Shown here piece by piece: positions 53,624-62,767 of a stretch of DNA of 64,000 nucleotides (position 1 is the stretch's first letter; every line of letters begins with the position of its first letter). Both the position numbers and the translations under genes were made by a program. Source of the stretch: Candidatus Peregrinibacteria bacterium RIFOXYB2_FULL_33_20 (lineage in GTDB: Bacteria; Patescibacteriota; Gracilibacteria; UBA1369; GWF2-33-10); the NCBI GenBank assembly GCA_001788835.1, contig MFXK01000001.1:1-64000 (forward strand), read 5' to 3'. The notes beneath the pieces were generated by a model, which saw only the letters and a program-made list of their open reading frames with translations, did not search any database and had not been told where the DNA came from.

Positions 53624-54646
53624 ATGAAAAATAACTTCAAAATTATAAGCGTGATGTTTTTATTGTTTTTATCTTTGACCGTTATTAGTTGTGGCGACTC
53701 AGATAAGGAAGTGGCTAAAAGAAAAATGCCGCCAAAACAATTGCAGCAAACACAAGAATTTAATGCTAATGTGGAAGATACGCAGGAAAGTTCAGGTACT
53801 AGTTCAAATACAGACAGCAGCTCTTCCTCTGAAACGACTAGTAATGAAAACATGACCGCTCCAACAACAGATATAGCTGCTATAAAAATAGAAGGATTAA
53901 ATTTATACATTGATGCTGTTAGCATTAATTATAATGAAAAACTATCAGATGGCAGTTACAAAGATTATATTTATGCACATGTATGCGCCTCAAATATAGG
54001 AACTGGCACAATAGGCAAGGTAACACCTACTATCACTATAGCTATCAATAATATTACTCAAACCATACCAGCATTTACATATGATTTAACAAGTAAAACT
54101 TTACAATGTATGAATTTTGGACAAGGCTTAGAATTATTTAAATTAACCACTGGCAAAGATTATACTGCTATAGCTAAGGTAAGTTCACCAAGTGAGGATC
54201 CAACTTTAAATGATAATGATAAAACTACAGATTTCTTTTATGAACCTATTGATATGTTAACTCAAAAAGTGACAACAAATTCTGATTTATATATTAATAA
54301 AGCTGAGAAAAGTTATGGCACTCCAACTAATGGAACTAGCCAAACTGATATATTATTAGTAGAAGTTTGTTTAGATGGCGGAAATCTTATTACAAAAAAT
54401 GGGAATAGTAATTATGCTTACACTAGTGTAGATGCAACTTTAAATAATATGCCAAATTATATTTCAGTTGGTTTTGATTTAAATTCAAATCATGAATGCA
54501 CAGCTGTAAAATATGCATTATCAGAATTTAATGTGCAAAAAGGAAATACTTACAGCGGAGAACTTAGCTTAAGACCAAATACAGATGTTAACTGGAATGA
54601 AACTAATTTAGAGAACAATAAATATTCAGTAACGGTAACATATTAA
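53624..54646 (+). CDS. Predicted lipoprotein with two similar β-domains
   Basis: A 340-residue lipoprotein: residues 1-23 form the signal (V-I-S-C, C23), followed by a Gln/Ser/Thr-rich linker to about residue 85. Two β-sandwich-like halves follow. Each has a D-L-Y/L-Y-I strand, a V-C/V-C-L-D-G strand with Cys, and a N-D-N-D or N-N-K-Y end, a CARDB-like pattern of N-I-G-T-G-T. They look like internal duplicates that bind partners at the surface. It ends just before a bidirectional terminator. Family call weak; export firm. Confidence 0.65.
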   Translation: MKNNFKIISVMFLLFLSLTVISCGDSDKEVAKRKMPPKQLQQTQEFNANVEDTQESSGTSSNTDSSSSSETTSNENMTAPTTDIAAIKIEGLNLYIDAVSINYNEKLSDGSYKDYIYAHVCASNIGTGTIGKVTPTITIAINNITQTIPAFTYDLTSKTLQCMNFGQGLELFKLTTGKDYTAIAKVSSPSEDPTLNDNDKTTDFFYEPIDMLTQKVTTNSDLYINKAEKSYGTPTNGTSQTDILLVEVCLDGGNLITKNGNSNYAYTSVDATLNNMPNYISVGFDLNSNHECTAVKYALSEFNVQKGNTYSGELSLRPNTDVNWNETNLENNKYSVTVTY

Positions 54647-54661
54647 TTCCATAAAATTTAT

Positions 54662-54697
54662 AAAAAAGCGCCTTTGCAATGATAAGGCGCTTTTTTT
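54662..54697. terminator. Bidirectional rho-independent terminator
   Basis: AAAAAAGCGCCTT (54662-54674)/AAGGCGCTTTTTT (54684-54696): 13-bp stem, 9-nt loop, with T runs on both strands. It serves the lipoprotein gene and the convergent recombinase gene. Confidence 0.9.
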
Positions 54698-55610
54698 ATT
54701 TATGAAATTTTTCATGAACTTCCTTTAATCTTTGATTTGTTAAATGAGTATAAACTTGGGTTGTTGTAATTGAGGCATGACCAAGCATTTCCTGAACAGA
54801 TCTTATATCTGCACCATTGATCAAAAGTTCAGTGGCAAAACTATGCCGTAAAGTATGAGGCGTTACTTTCTTAACAATATTTGCCAAAAGTGCATATTTC
54901 CTAACAATATTTTCAATGGAAACAGTTGTTAATCTTTTATTATTAGTATTTAATAAAACTTCTTCAACTTTATATTTTTTATAATTAATAAAAAGAGCCT
55001 GGAAATTGTCAATCCTTGTTTTCAGATATTCCTGAATAAATTTAGCCGCACGCTCTGATATAAAAACAATCCTTGGTTTGCGCCCTTTTCCTCGAACCAT
55101 AAATTCACATCTTTCCAAATTTATTTGATCGCGATTTAAACCTGCAAGTTCACTTACACGGAGTCCTGATGAATAAAGAAGTTCCAAAATTGCCCGATCC
55201 CGCAGTCCTGATTTTGAACTTAAATCAACAGCCTGAAAAAGTCTTTCCAATTCCTCACGGCTAAGAAATTCAACTGTTCTTTTTTCAATTTTCGGCAAAT
55301 CAACTTTTTCCGCACTCAAAGATTCAATATCATTTTTAGCTAAATATTTAAGAAATGCTCGTAAGGCAATTAAATGATAAGCTTGAGTTTTTTTTGAAAG
55401 ATTTTCTTTTTTCTCATTTTCAAAACGATTTAAAAACAATCTGTACTCTTCAATATTCTTTAAATTTATTTTTTCAACATCAATATCTCCTGCAAAACTT
55501 AAAAATCTATTCAAATAATGCTCATAATTTTCAACAGTTTTCAAGGACTGATTTTTACCAATTTCAACATGAGTCAGAAATTCGGAGATGTGTTGGGAAA
55601 GAAGAGGCAC
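54696..55610 (-). CDS. XerC/XerD-type tyrosine recombinase
   Basis: A 304-residue site-specific recombinase that resolves chromosome dimers. The N-terminal SAM-like domain binds DNA. The catalytic set is R (S-G-L-R-V-S-E-L), the H-x2-R box H-T-L-R-H-S-F-A, L-G-H-A-S and Tyr in T-T-Q-V-Y-T-H-L. Starts at GTG 55610. It stands alone as in housekeeping Xer proteins rather than in an integron or phage. XerC versus XerD not decided. Confidence 0.92.
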   Translation of the reverse strand: MPLLSQHISEFLTHVEIGKNQSLKTVENYEHYLNRFLSFAGDIDVEKINLKNIEEYRLFLNRFENEKKENLSKKTQAYHLIALRAFLKYLAKNDIESLSAEKVDLPKIEKRTVEFLSREELERLFQAVDLSSKSGLRDRAILELLYSSGLRVSELAGLNRDQINLERCEFMVRGKGRKPRIVFISERAAKFIQEYLKTRIDNFQALFINYKKYKVEEVLLNTNNKRLTTVSIENIVRKYALLANIVKKVTPHTLRHSFATELLINGADIRSVQEMLGHASITTTQVYTHLTNQRLKEVHEKFHK

Positions 55611-55618
55611 AAAAAAAT

Positions 55619-55643
55619 TTTAAATTCTAAATTTTGAATTAAT
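55619..55643. repeat. AT-rich spacer repeat
   Basis: TTTAAATTCTAAATTTTGAA then TTAAT, between xer and dgt. Confidence 0.5.
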
Positions 55644-55684
55644 TTATTTAAATACTATACTATCAATACCTTAAAAATCAAAAA

Positions 55685-56824
55685 ATGCTACTTAATCGTG
55701 AACAACTTGAAAATAAAGAAGAAAAATTTCTTGCGCCTTATGCTGCATTAAGTAAATTTTCCCAAGGTCGGGAATTTGAGGAGCGGGAAAGCGAATTTCG
55801 GACTTGTTTCCAAAAAGATCGTGATCGGATTATCCATAGTCGTGCTTTTCGAAGACTAAAAGGTAAAACGCAGGTTTTTGTGAATGTTGAAGGGGATCAT
55901 TTCCGTACACGTTTGACTCATAGTATGGAAGTTGCTCAAGTTTCTAGAGATGTAGCCAGAGCTTTGAATCTTAATGAAGATTTGGCGGAAAGTATTGCTT
56001 TGGCTCATGATTTGGGACATACGCCATTTGGACATGCCGGACAGGACGCTTTGAATGATTTAATGCGAGAATATGGATTGAAATTTGAGCATAATGAGCA
56101 AAGTCGCCGGGTGGTTACATATTTAGAAAATATTTATCCCAATTTTCGTGGCTTGAATTTAACATGCGAAGTGAGGGAAGGATTGATGAAACACCAAACT
56201 GTTTATGATAACGCTGATAAACAAATTAAAATTCAGCCCACGCTTGAGGCTCAAATTGTGGATTTTGCTGATGAAATTGCTTATAATTGTCATGACCTTG
56301 ATGATGGATTGAGGGCTAAAATTTTGGATTTTGAAGTTTTAAAAAAAATTCCAATTTGCCAAGAAGCACTTGCCAAAGTAAGAGAAGATTATGGTGATTT
56401 TGTTAACGAAAAAATTCATCAAGCTAGATTTGTGAGTGCTATCATGAATTTAATGATTGATGATTTATTGCAAAATAGCGCGCAAAATTTAGAAAAAAAT
56501 AAGATAAAATTATTAGATGATGTTTGTAAATCAACAGTTAGACTGATAAGGTTTTCTAGTAATCGGCAAATCGAAATCATTGAACTGGAGAAATATTTAT
56601 ATCAAAATTTTTATATGAACCAACAGGTTTTAAAACTTTCACGGTTTGGGCAAAAAACCATCCAAAAACTTTTTAATTATTTTTTAAAACATCCTGAGAA
56701 ACTGCCAGCCGATTTTCAAATTGAAGCTAATGATGAACAATCAAAAATTATTGATATTAAGGATTATATCGCAGGTATGACTGATGAATTTGCAATAAAA
56801 TTATCAAAAGATGAGAATCAGTAA
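55685..56824 (+). CDS. dgt: dGTPase-like HD-domain triphosphohydrolase
   Basis: Cuts dGTP (or other dNTPs) to deoxynucleoside and triphosphate. F-R-R-L-K-G-K-T-Q-V-F, R-L-T-H-S-M-E-V-A-Q-V (first His), A-H-D-L-G-H-T-P-F-G-H-A-G (HD pair) and D-F-A-D-E-I-A-Y-N-C-H-D form the metal site. 379 residues, normal for the short dgt form. The N-terminal 'Y-A-A-L-S ... G-R-E-F-E-E' opening matches the family. Works with NrdR (58855) in controlling dNTP pools. Confidence 0.93.
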   Translation: MLLNREQLENKEEKFLAPYAALSKFSQGREFEERESEFRTCFQKDRDRIIHSRAFRRLKGKTQVFVNVEGDHFRTRLTHSMEVAQVSRDVARALNLNEDLAESIALAHDLGHTPFGHAGQDALNDLMREYGLKFEHNEQSRRVVTYLENIYPNFRGLNLTCEVREGLMKHQTVYDNADKQIKIQPTLEAQIVDFADEIAYNCHDLDDGLRAKILDFEVLKKIPICQEALAKVREDYGDFVNEKIHQARFVSAIMNLMIDDLLQNSAQNLEKNKIKLLDDVCKSTVRLIRFSSNRQIEIIELEKYLYQNFYMNQQVLKLSRFGQKTIQKLFNYFLKHPEKLPADFQIEANDEQSKIIDIKDYIAGMTDEFAIKLSKDENQ

Positions 56825-56832
56825 CATTTTTA

Positions 56833-57516
56833 TCACGTTTTAAGTCTGAACTTACTTATTTTTTGCCTATTCTGAGATATGGTGGTGTAAAAAGTACTAA
56901 TTTCCGTAAAATAATCCAGATCAAATTCTTGTGATATAACTTTCATAGCATTTTCAGGCTTACCTTCTATCAGTAAAATAACAAAAATCAATTGATATTT
57001 CCTCAATTTCTCCTGATCCCATTCTGCACGCAGTTCATCAATTATTTGCTGTCTTTTATCTTTCGTAGGATCTAAAAAATAATTTTGCAGAGCTATGCTA
57101 ATTCCCAATGAAATATTGAGAAATTTACAAATTTTATGGACAAATCTACGAAACTCCAAATATTTTTTATGTGCATCTATTAAATCATTGGCTAAATTTT
57201 CATTTATTAAACCAAGATTTTGAGCATATAAAATTTGATATATGATATATAATCTTTCAGCTAATTTTTTGTCTCTATATTGATTTCTTAATGTTTGGGC
57301 CGATCGATATTGAATAGCATTAAATAAATAGACCGCATCTACATAACTTTCCAATCTATCATTTTCTAAAATACCAAGCAGTACATCTTGTACTATATCC
57401 TGAGCTAATAGGGAATTTTTACATATTTTTTTAGCATATCTTATTAATAACTGGTATTGATCTTTGGTGATTTCATGAAGATTTACTTGGCCTTCATGTA
57501 GATAATTTTTCTCCAT
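56833..57516 (-). CDS. Divergent ECF sigma factor-like protein
   Basis: A 227-residue protein whose first 85 residues resemble sigma region 2: L-L-I-R-Y-A-K-K-I-C-K-N, then A-Q-D-I-V-Q-D-V-L-L-G-I-L-E, and Y-L-F-N-A-I-Q-Y-R-S-A-Q-T-L-R-N-Q-Y-R, close to the D-L-V-Q-D ... R-N-x-x-x-D-x-L-R consensus. The region-4-like helices (Q-L-I-F-V-I-L-L-I-E-G-K-P and V-I-S-Q-E-F-D-L) are much less clear. It is 10 bases downstream of the PrsW-like gene on the same strand. This supports an envelope-stress sigma switch. No anti-sigma gene is adjacent. Moderate confidence. Confidence 0.6.
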   Translation of the reverse strand: MEKNYLHEGQVNLHEITKDQYQLLIRYAKKICKNSLLAQDIVQDVLLGILENDRLESYVDAVYLFNAIQYRSAQTLRNQYRDKKLAERLYIIYQILYAQNLGLINENLANDLIDAHKKYLEFRRFVHKICKFLNISLGISIALQNYFLDPTKDKRQQIIDELRAEWDQEKLRKYQLIFVILLIEGKPENAMKVISQEFDLDYFTEISTFYTTISQNRQKISKFRLKT

Positions 57517-57526
57517 TCATTATTTA

Positions 57527-58699
57527 TTAATTGGAAATTACAGGTTTTATTGATTTTTCTATAATTTCTTGTGTTAGTGGTTTTTCAAAAATACTTTTTT
57601 GTTCCTGAATATCATTTTCAGTAAATAAATTGTGGATCGCAATATAGGCTTTATTTAGTTCATGGCTATCTTCCGCTTTGGCTTTGAATAATTTAATAAT
57701 TGGATTATCTGGATCTCTCTGAAGTAACCTGTCGCAAATTTCTTTTACTTCTTTGTGTTTGCCCTCATTCATCCACATGCCAAGGAGTTCAATCACAACC
57801 TCTTCATCTTTTTTTGCCATAAGTGAAGGTCTCTGATTTTTCACTCCCAGTAAAACATGTACAGCTTTTCTTCTCATTATGTGATGAATATACAAATATC
57901 CTCCAAATATCAAGATGACTGCCTGCCATAACATTTGGAATTGTAAAAAGAAATTAAATGCCGCATGAAGTGACATGGCAATGAAAAGACCTTTCATCAT
58001 AGTACTGATTCTGTATGAATGTATTTTTTTAAATTTAATTAATCTGTATAAGAAATCAGCAATGACAAATTTTTTTCCTCGCCAACCGGCTTCAGAATAA
58101 AAAGGATCTGCAAACTTTGCCATTCCATAATAATATCCCATGATGCCAGAAAAAACCATGTGAGCACACATAGTGACAATTGATCTGAATGAAAAGACAG
58201 CCATCAAATTAATAAAATTTCCGCTTTTTATAATGCTATTTAAATAAAAAATATTCTCAGTAAAAGAAAACCCCAATGCTGCGAGTATACCAAATAAAAT
58301 CGCATCATTGATTGTTTCAACTTGAATTTTTGAATGATCAACATAATGTACAACACTATGTTTAGCAATTTCCTCAAAAATACCTACAAATATAAAAGTG
58401 AGTAAAAATCCTAAATGTACATTTGTCACGCTTGAATTTATATGGGCATAAATATCGAATTGTGGATAATAAACCCATAAATATTGAAGTCCTATAATAG
58501 GCAAAACTGTTAAAGTGCCAAGTAAAAATATAAAAATAATAATTTTTTTACTTTTGTTATTTTTATAATGAAAAATTGGAATCCAAAGCATGACTGGAAT
58601 TACTGCTAGTAAAGCAATCCCTATTAATTCTAGAGTTCCTAAATCAAATAATTTATTGAAATTGACACTGGCGGTAGCTTGTAATTTACTAAATAACAT
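57527..58699 (-). CDS. PrsW-family intramembrane metalloprotease with C-terminal cytosolic domain
   Basis: A 390-residue multi-pass protein. PrsW motifs are all present: E109-E110-x2-K113 (F-E-E-I-A-K-H), F-T-E148-N149 (F-S-F-T-E-N-I-F-Y), H180 (C-A-H-M-V-F-S-G) and H245 with N249 (S-L-H-A-A-F-N-F). In Bacillus subtilis PrsW cuts the anti-sigma RsiW to free SigW. Residues about 285-390 form an extra soluble, TPR-like tail (L-L-Q-R-D-P-D-N-P-I-I-K-L-F-K-A-K). It sits directly upstream of the sigma-like gene. Protease call firm; substrate unknown. Confidence 0.88.
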   Translation of the reverse strand: MLFSKLQATASVNFNKLFDLGTLELIGIALLAVIPVMLWIPIFHYKNNKSKKIIIFIFLLGTLTVLPIIGLQYLWVYYPQFDIYAHINSSVTNVHLGFLLTFIFVGIFEEIAKHSVVHYVDHSKIQVETINDAILFGILAALGFSFTENIFYLNSIIKSGNFINLMAVFSFRSIVTMCAHMVFSGIMGYYYGMAKFADPFYSEAGWRGKKFVIADFLYRLIKFKKIHSYRISTMMKGLFIAMSLHAAFNFFLQFQMLWQAVILIFGGYLYIHHIMRRKAVHVLLGVKNQRPSLMAKKDEEVVIELLGMWMNEGKHKEVKEICDRLLQRDPDNPIIKLFKAKAEDSHELNKAYIAIHNLFTENDIQEQKSIFEKPLTQEIIEKSIKPVISN

Positions 58700-58826
58700 T
58701 TATGGAAATTATACAATATCTTAATATTTTATCAATTTTTGAGAAATTCTTCAATCAATTTGCGAATTTTTGGAAAATAATGATAATTTATTGATGATTT
58801 AAAGGTGGAATGATTTTTCCAACATA

Positions 58827-58853
58827 AATTCAAAATTTAAATTTTAAAATTTT
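58827..58853. repeat. AT-rich spacer repeat
   Basis: AAATTCAAAATTTAAATTTT then AAAATTTTT, just before the nrdR start. Confidence 0.4.
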
Positions 58854-58854
58854 T

Positions 58855-59301
58855 ATGTATTGTCCGCAATGTACACATCGAATTACTTATGTGATTGATT
58901 CTCGGGAATTAAAAGAAGGGCAGAGTATTAGGCGAAGACGGGAATGTGAAAAATGCCATTTTCGTTTTACCACTTTTGAACGAATTGAGGCTAAGAATTT
59001 GATTGTGATCAAAAAAGATGGCACCAGAGAAACTTATAATCGGGATAAAGTGAAAGCTGGTATTTGGAAAGCTTGTGAAAAAAGAAAGGTAACGGAAAAT
59101 CATGTGGATACTGTCATTAATCAATTGGAAGAAAAGTGGCAAAATCAAGGCGGAGAAATACCATCAGTGGTGATTGGTGAAGACGTGATGGAAGCTTTGA
59201 AGGAGCTTGATGAAGTGGCTTATATCAGGTTTGCTTCAGTTTATCGGCAATTTAAAGACATCGAAACTTTTAAAAAGGAATTGCAAAAATTGCTGGAATG
59301 A
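58855..59301 (+). CDS. nrdR: Transcriptional repressor NrdR
   Basis: A repressor of ribonucleotide reductase genes. A zinc ribbon C3-x2-C6 ... C31-x2-C34 precedes an ATP-cone (V-I-K-K-D-G-T-R-E-T-Y-N-R-D-K-V-K-A-G-I) that senses ATP/dATP. 148 residues, normal. No NrdR box or nrd gene lies in the window. It diverges from the PrsW-like gene. Confidence 0.95.
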   Translation: MYCPQCTHRITYVIDSRELKEGQSIRRRRECEKCHFRFTTFERIEAKNLIVIKKDGTRETYNRDKVKAGIWKACEKRKVTENHVDTVINQLEEKWQNQGGEIPSVVIGEDVMEALKELDEVAYIRFASVYRQFKDIETFKKELQKLLE

Positions 59302-59352
59302 GGCAGGAAAAAGGTGGTAGGTGGATTGTTGATCGTAAAATTATCAAAAAAT

Positions 59353-59381
59353 TTGGTGATTGGTAATTTTTGTGATATAAT
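59353..59381 (+). promoter_or_regulatory. Promoter with extended -10 for the gene at 59409
   Basis: TTGGTG (59353-59358), 17-bp spacer ending in TGA, TATAAT (59376-59381), 28 bases before the ATG. Confidence 0.55.
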
Positions 59382-59408
59382 TTATAGATCGAAATTAATT
59401 TTGAAGGT

Positions 59409-59900
59409 ATGGCAAAAAACAATGTTATTCCAACAACACACGGAGCGGAAAGTCCAAATATTGGTAAAAAATTTAAATTTGGACCTTTGGCTGGTGTTTT
59501 TCCACCGGATACAATAGAAGCAAATATTACAAATGTTATAAACACTGATAATGGTTCTGCAGAAATGATATGTCAAATTGGAGAAGTGAATATCCGTCAA
59601 GATCAAGACAGAATAAATTTAAAAGCCGGTCAGATTGTAACTGTTACTTTGGAGCGTAAAGGTAATAGAATTGATTATAAATACTATACAGGTGAAGATC
59701 ATGTAGAAGGAGACTTGTCAGCTCAAACAGTTGAGGCCATATTAGGAAATGCAACCAGAGAACAACAAACGATACTCAAACAGGCTTTAAATATTATGGA
59801 TGAAATTAGCCCTGAGGCAATACCTACTGAATCAATGTGTGACAGAATAAAAAGCTGGAGACACCAAATACAACCTCTTTTTCAGAATAAAGTATCTTAA
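59409..59900 (+). CDS. Hypothetical 163-residue protein
   Basis: Unrecognised soluble protein. The N-terminal half is β-rich (A-E-M-I-C-Q-I-G-E-V-N-I-R-Q-D-Q-D-R-I-N-L-K-A-G-Q-I-V-T-V-T-L as short strands), a barrel-like pattern. The C-terminal half is helical with E-A-I-L-G-N-A-T-R-E-Q-Q-T-I-L. No signal peptide. It has its own promoter (59353-59381) and converges with secA (37 bases). One more lineage-specific single-gene unit. Confidence 0.6.
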   Translation: MAKNNVIPTTHGAESPNIGKKFKFGPLAGVFPPDTIEANITNVINTDNGSAEMICQIGEVNIRQDQDRINLKAGQIVTVTLERKGNRIDYKYYTGEDHVEGDLSAQTVEAILGNATREQQTILKQALNIMDEISPEAIPTESMCDRIKSWRHQIQPLFQNKVS

Positions 59901-59937
59901 ATAAAAAAATTACCTTTAACGGCCTGATTTAGAGGTT

Positions 59938-62613
59938 TTACAAATTTTTACCACAGCATTTTTTGAATTTTTTGCCACTGCCGCAGGGGCAGGGATCATT
60001 TCGGCCAATTTTTTGGATTTTGTTAAGTGTGGGCTGAGTCGCCGTTTCTGGCCCAAGTTTAATTACGGTAGGTTTCTTTGCGGCATTGGTTTCGGTTTCT
60101 GTATTTGGATCATTGCCAAGATTGCCTTCGATTTGTGATTGATTAGTGGTGGCTGCGGTTTTAGGCTGATGAGCCATTTTTTTGGCAACATATTTATCGA
60201 TAATGTTCACCTTTAATAAAGTTTGCACCGTTCTGGATTGAAAATTTTGCAGTAATTTCTCAAATAAATAATAAGATTCGGTCTTGTATTCAACTAGAGG
60301 ATCGCGCTGTCCATAGCCAGAAAAGGCCACACTAGATCTTAATTCAGTCATTTGGGTGATATGGTCCATCCATAACTGGTCAATCGTATGTAAATAGACC
60401 ATCTTTTCCACATCTCGCAAAATTTTGGAACCATTAGCTTCAGAATAATCAGGTAAACTTTTTTCTTTGAATTGATAATCATTCCATAAATAATGCTTAA
60501 TCTTTTCAATCAAAGCTTCAGTGTCAGTAATGCCCTGTATCTGTTCGATGCTTAAAATATTGTCAGTTGAACCACTTAAGGAGCTGACTGTTTCCGCGAT
60601 CTCTTTGTAGTTCCATTCATCATCAGCCTTGCCCATGGTATGGCCCAGCACAATGGCTTCCGCTTCTTTCTCAAATAAAACAATTATTTCATTTTTTATA
60701 TCTTGGCAATCTAAAATCAAGCGTCTTTTGGCGTAAATAATTTCACGGTGACGGTTCATCACATCATCATATTCCACTAAATGATTACGAATATCGAAAT
60801 TGTAGCCTTCCACTTTTTTTTGCGCACTTTCAATGGAATGAGAAATTACACCATTTTCGATCGGCATGTCGTCAGGGACATTTAACCTTTCCATGATGGC
60901 CTTAATTTTGTCGCCGCCAAAAATTCTCATAATCGCGTCATCCATGGACACATAAAACTGACTTACGCCAGGATCACCTTGACGACCGCTACGGCCACGC
61001 AATTGGTTGTCAATTCTTCGACTTTCGTGTCTTTCTGTACCGATAATATATAAGCCGCCTGTCTCTCTGACACCTTCACCAAGTTTGATATCTGTACCAC
61101 GGCCAGCCATGTTGGTCGCGATAGTAATGGCTCCGATTTGTCCAGCTTGAGATACGATTTCCGCTTCTTTTTCGTGATATTTGGCGTTCAAGACCGTATG
61201 AGATAGCCCTTCTTTTCGCAGTAAATCGCTTAATTTTTCTGACTTTTCAATAGAAATTGTGCCTATCAACACTGGTTGGTTCTTGCCATGAATTTCTTTA
61301 ACTTTTTGCGCAATGGCTTTGAATTTGGCTTTTTCGTTTTTATAAATTGAATCATGAAGATCAGCTCTGTTTACTGGTTTATTAGTAGGAATAACGATCA
61401 CATCTAGGTTGTAAATCTTATGGAATTCTTCTGCTTCCGTTAAAGCAGTGCCAGTCATGCCGGCCAGTTTTTTGAACAAACGGAAATAATTTTGGAAGGA
61501 AATGGTGGCCAAAGTTTTACTTTCTCTTTTGATAGGGACGCCCTCTTTGGCTTCAATCGCCTGATGCAAGCCGGCTGAAAATCTTCGCCCGGCCATTAAG
61601 CGTCCGGTAAATTCATCTACAATCATTACTTCGTTGTCTTTCACGACATAATCAACGTCTAATTTGTATACAGCCTGAGCTTTTAGGGCTTGTTCAATGT
61701 GATTGACTTCCACAAAGCCTTTTTCGGTATAAATATTCTCCACTCCCAGCAATTTTTCCATTTTAGCAATACCGGTCTCAGTAAGAACAGCAGTTTTTTG
61801 TTTTTCATCGATATTATAGTCTTCATTTTCTAGTAGGCTTTTCACTAATTTTGCATATTGCATATATTTTTCGGTTGATTCTTCCGCCGGAGAAGAGATG
61901 ATCAACGGAGTTCTGGCTTCATCAATTAAAATGGAATCAACTTCATCAATAATGGCGTAATTAAGATGTTTCTGACAAACATTTTCAAGGTTGGCAGCCA
62001 TATTATCCCTCAAATAGTCGAAGCCAAATTCATTATTCGTACCATACACGATATCACACTGATAAGCTTTTTTCTTTTCTTCCTGATCTTGTTGGTTATA
62101 AATTACACCAACTGTCATGCCCAAAAAATTATAAATGCCACTCATCCACTCTGAATCTCTGTGAGCCAGATAATCATTAACGGTAACTAGTAATGAACCC
62201 TGTTCAGTGAGAGCGTTGAGGTACAAAGGCATGGTGGCCACTAGTGTTTTACCTTCACCCGTTTTCATTTCTGCAATTTTACCTTGATGCAGAGCAATGC
62301 CTCCAATTAATTGTACGTCATAAGGCAGCATGTCCCAGGTAATTTCGTGACCGCGAACTGTCCAATTTCTACCAATTGAACGTCGGCAGGCATTTTTGAC
62401 CAAAGCAAAAGCTTCCGGCAAAATGTTTTCTAGAATTTCACCGTTTTTGAGACGATTTTTGAATTCTTGAGTTTTTTTTGGGAAATCTTCTTCTGACAGA
62501 GTTTGCTGATAGTCTGACTCTAGTTTATTGATTTTTTCGATTAATGAATTTAACGAGCGAATGTATTTTTCATTCTGATCGCCGAGTAGTGCTTTGATAA
62601 GTTTGTGTAACAC
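59938..62613 (-). CDS. secA: Preprotein translocase ATPase SecA
   Basis: The motor that drives proteins through SecYEG. Walker A M-K-T-G-E-G-K-T-L-V-A near residue 105, DEVD box (A-I-I-D-E-V-D-S-I-L-I-D-E-A-R-T-P), R-G-S-G-R-Q-G-D-P-G and the C-terminal zinc motif R-N-D-P-C-P-C-G-S-G-K-K-F-K-K-C-C. 891 residues, normal. Starts at GTG 62613. It exports the many signal-peptide proteins here. Confidence 0.97.
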   Translation of the reverse strand: MLHKLIKALLGDQNEKYIRSLNSLIEKINKLESDYQQTLSEEDFPKKTQEFKNRLKNGEILENILPEAFALVKNACRRSIGRNWTVRGHEITWDMLPYDVQLIGGIALHQGKIAEMKTGEGKTLVATMPLYLNALTEQGSLLVTVNDYLAHRDSEWMSGIYNFLGMTVGVIYNQQDQEEKKKAYQCDIVYGTNNEFGFDYLRDNMAANLENVCQKHLNYAIIDEVDSILIDEARTPLIISSPAEESTEKYMQYAKLVKSLLENEDYNIDEKQKTAVLTETGIAKMEKLLGVENIYTEKGFVEVNHIEQALKAQAVYKLDVDYVVKDNEVMIVDEFTGRLMAGRRFSAGLHQAIEAKEGVPIKRESKTLATISFQNYFRLFKKLAGMTGTALTEAEEFHKIYNLDVIVIPTNKPVNRADLHDSIYKNEKAKFKAIAQKVKEIHGKNQPVLIGTISIEKSEKLSDLLRKEGLSHTVLNAKYHEKEAEIVSQAGQIGAITIATNMAGRGTDIKLGEGVRETGGLYIIGTERHESRRIDNQLRGRSGRQGDPGVSQFYVSMDDAIMRIFGGDKIKAIMERLNVPDDMPIENGVISHSIESAQKKVEGYNFDIRNHLVEYDDVMNRHREIIYAKRRLILDCQDIKNEIIVLFEKEAEAIVLGHTMGKADDEWNYKEIAETVSSLSGSTDNILSIEQIQGITDTEALIEKIKHYLWNDYQFKEKSLPDYSEANGSKILRDVEKMVYLHTIDQLWMDHITQMTELRSSVAFSGYGQRDPLVEYKTESYYLFEKLLQNFQSRTVQTLLKVNIIDKYVAKKMAHQPKTAATTNQSQIEGNLGNDPNTETETNAAKKPTVIKLGPETATQPTLNKIQKIGRNDPCPCGSGKKFKKCCGKNL

Positions 62614-62619
62614 AATAGA

Positions 62620-62650
62620 AATTTTAAATGTTGAATTTTGAATTTTGCTT
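62620..62650. repeat. AT-rich spacer repeat
   Basis: AAATTTTAAATGTTGAATTT then TGAATTTTGC, in the secA leader. Confidence 0.45.
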
Positions 62651-62718
62651 ATGCCATAGTTTTATAGCATGAATGATTTAAAAAATCATGCTTCTAAAGA
62701 ATTTATTTATATTCAGTT

Positions 62719-62747
62719 TTGATTAAAATAGCAAAAAGTGGTAAAAT
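62719..62747 (+). promoter_or_regulatory. Promoter with extended -10 for the last gene
   Basis: TTGATT (62719-62724), 17-bp spacer ending in TGG, TAAAAT (62742-62747), 20 bases before the ATG. Confidence 0.55.
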
Positions 62748-62767
62748 AGTATAATTAAATTTTAAAA

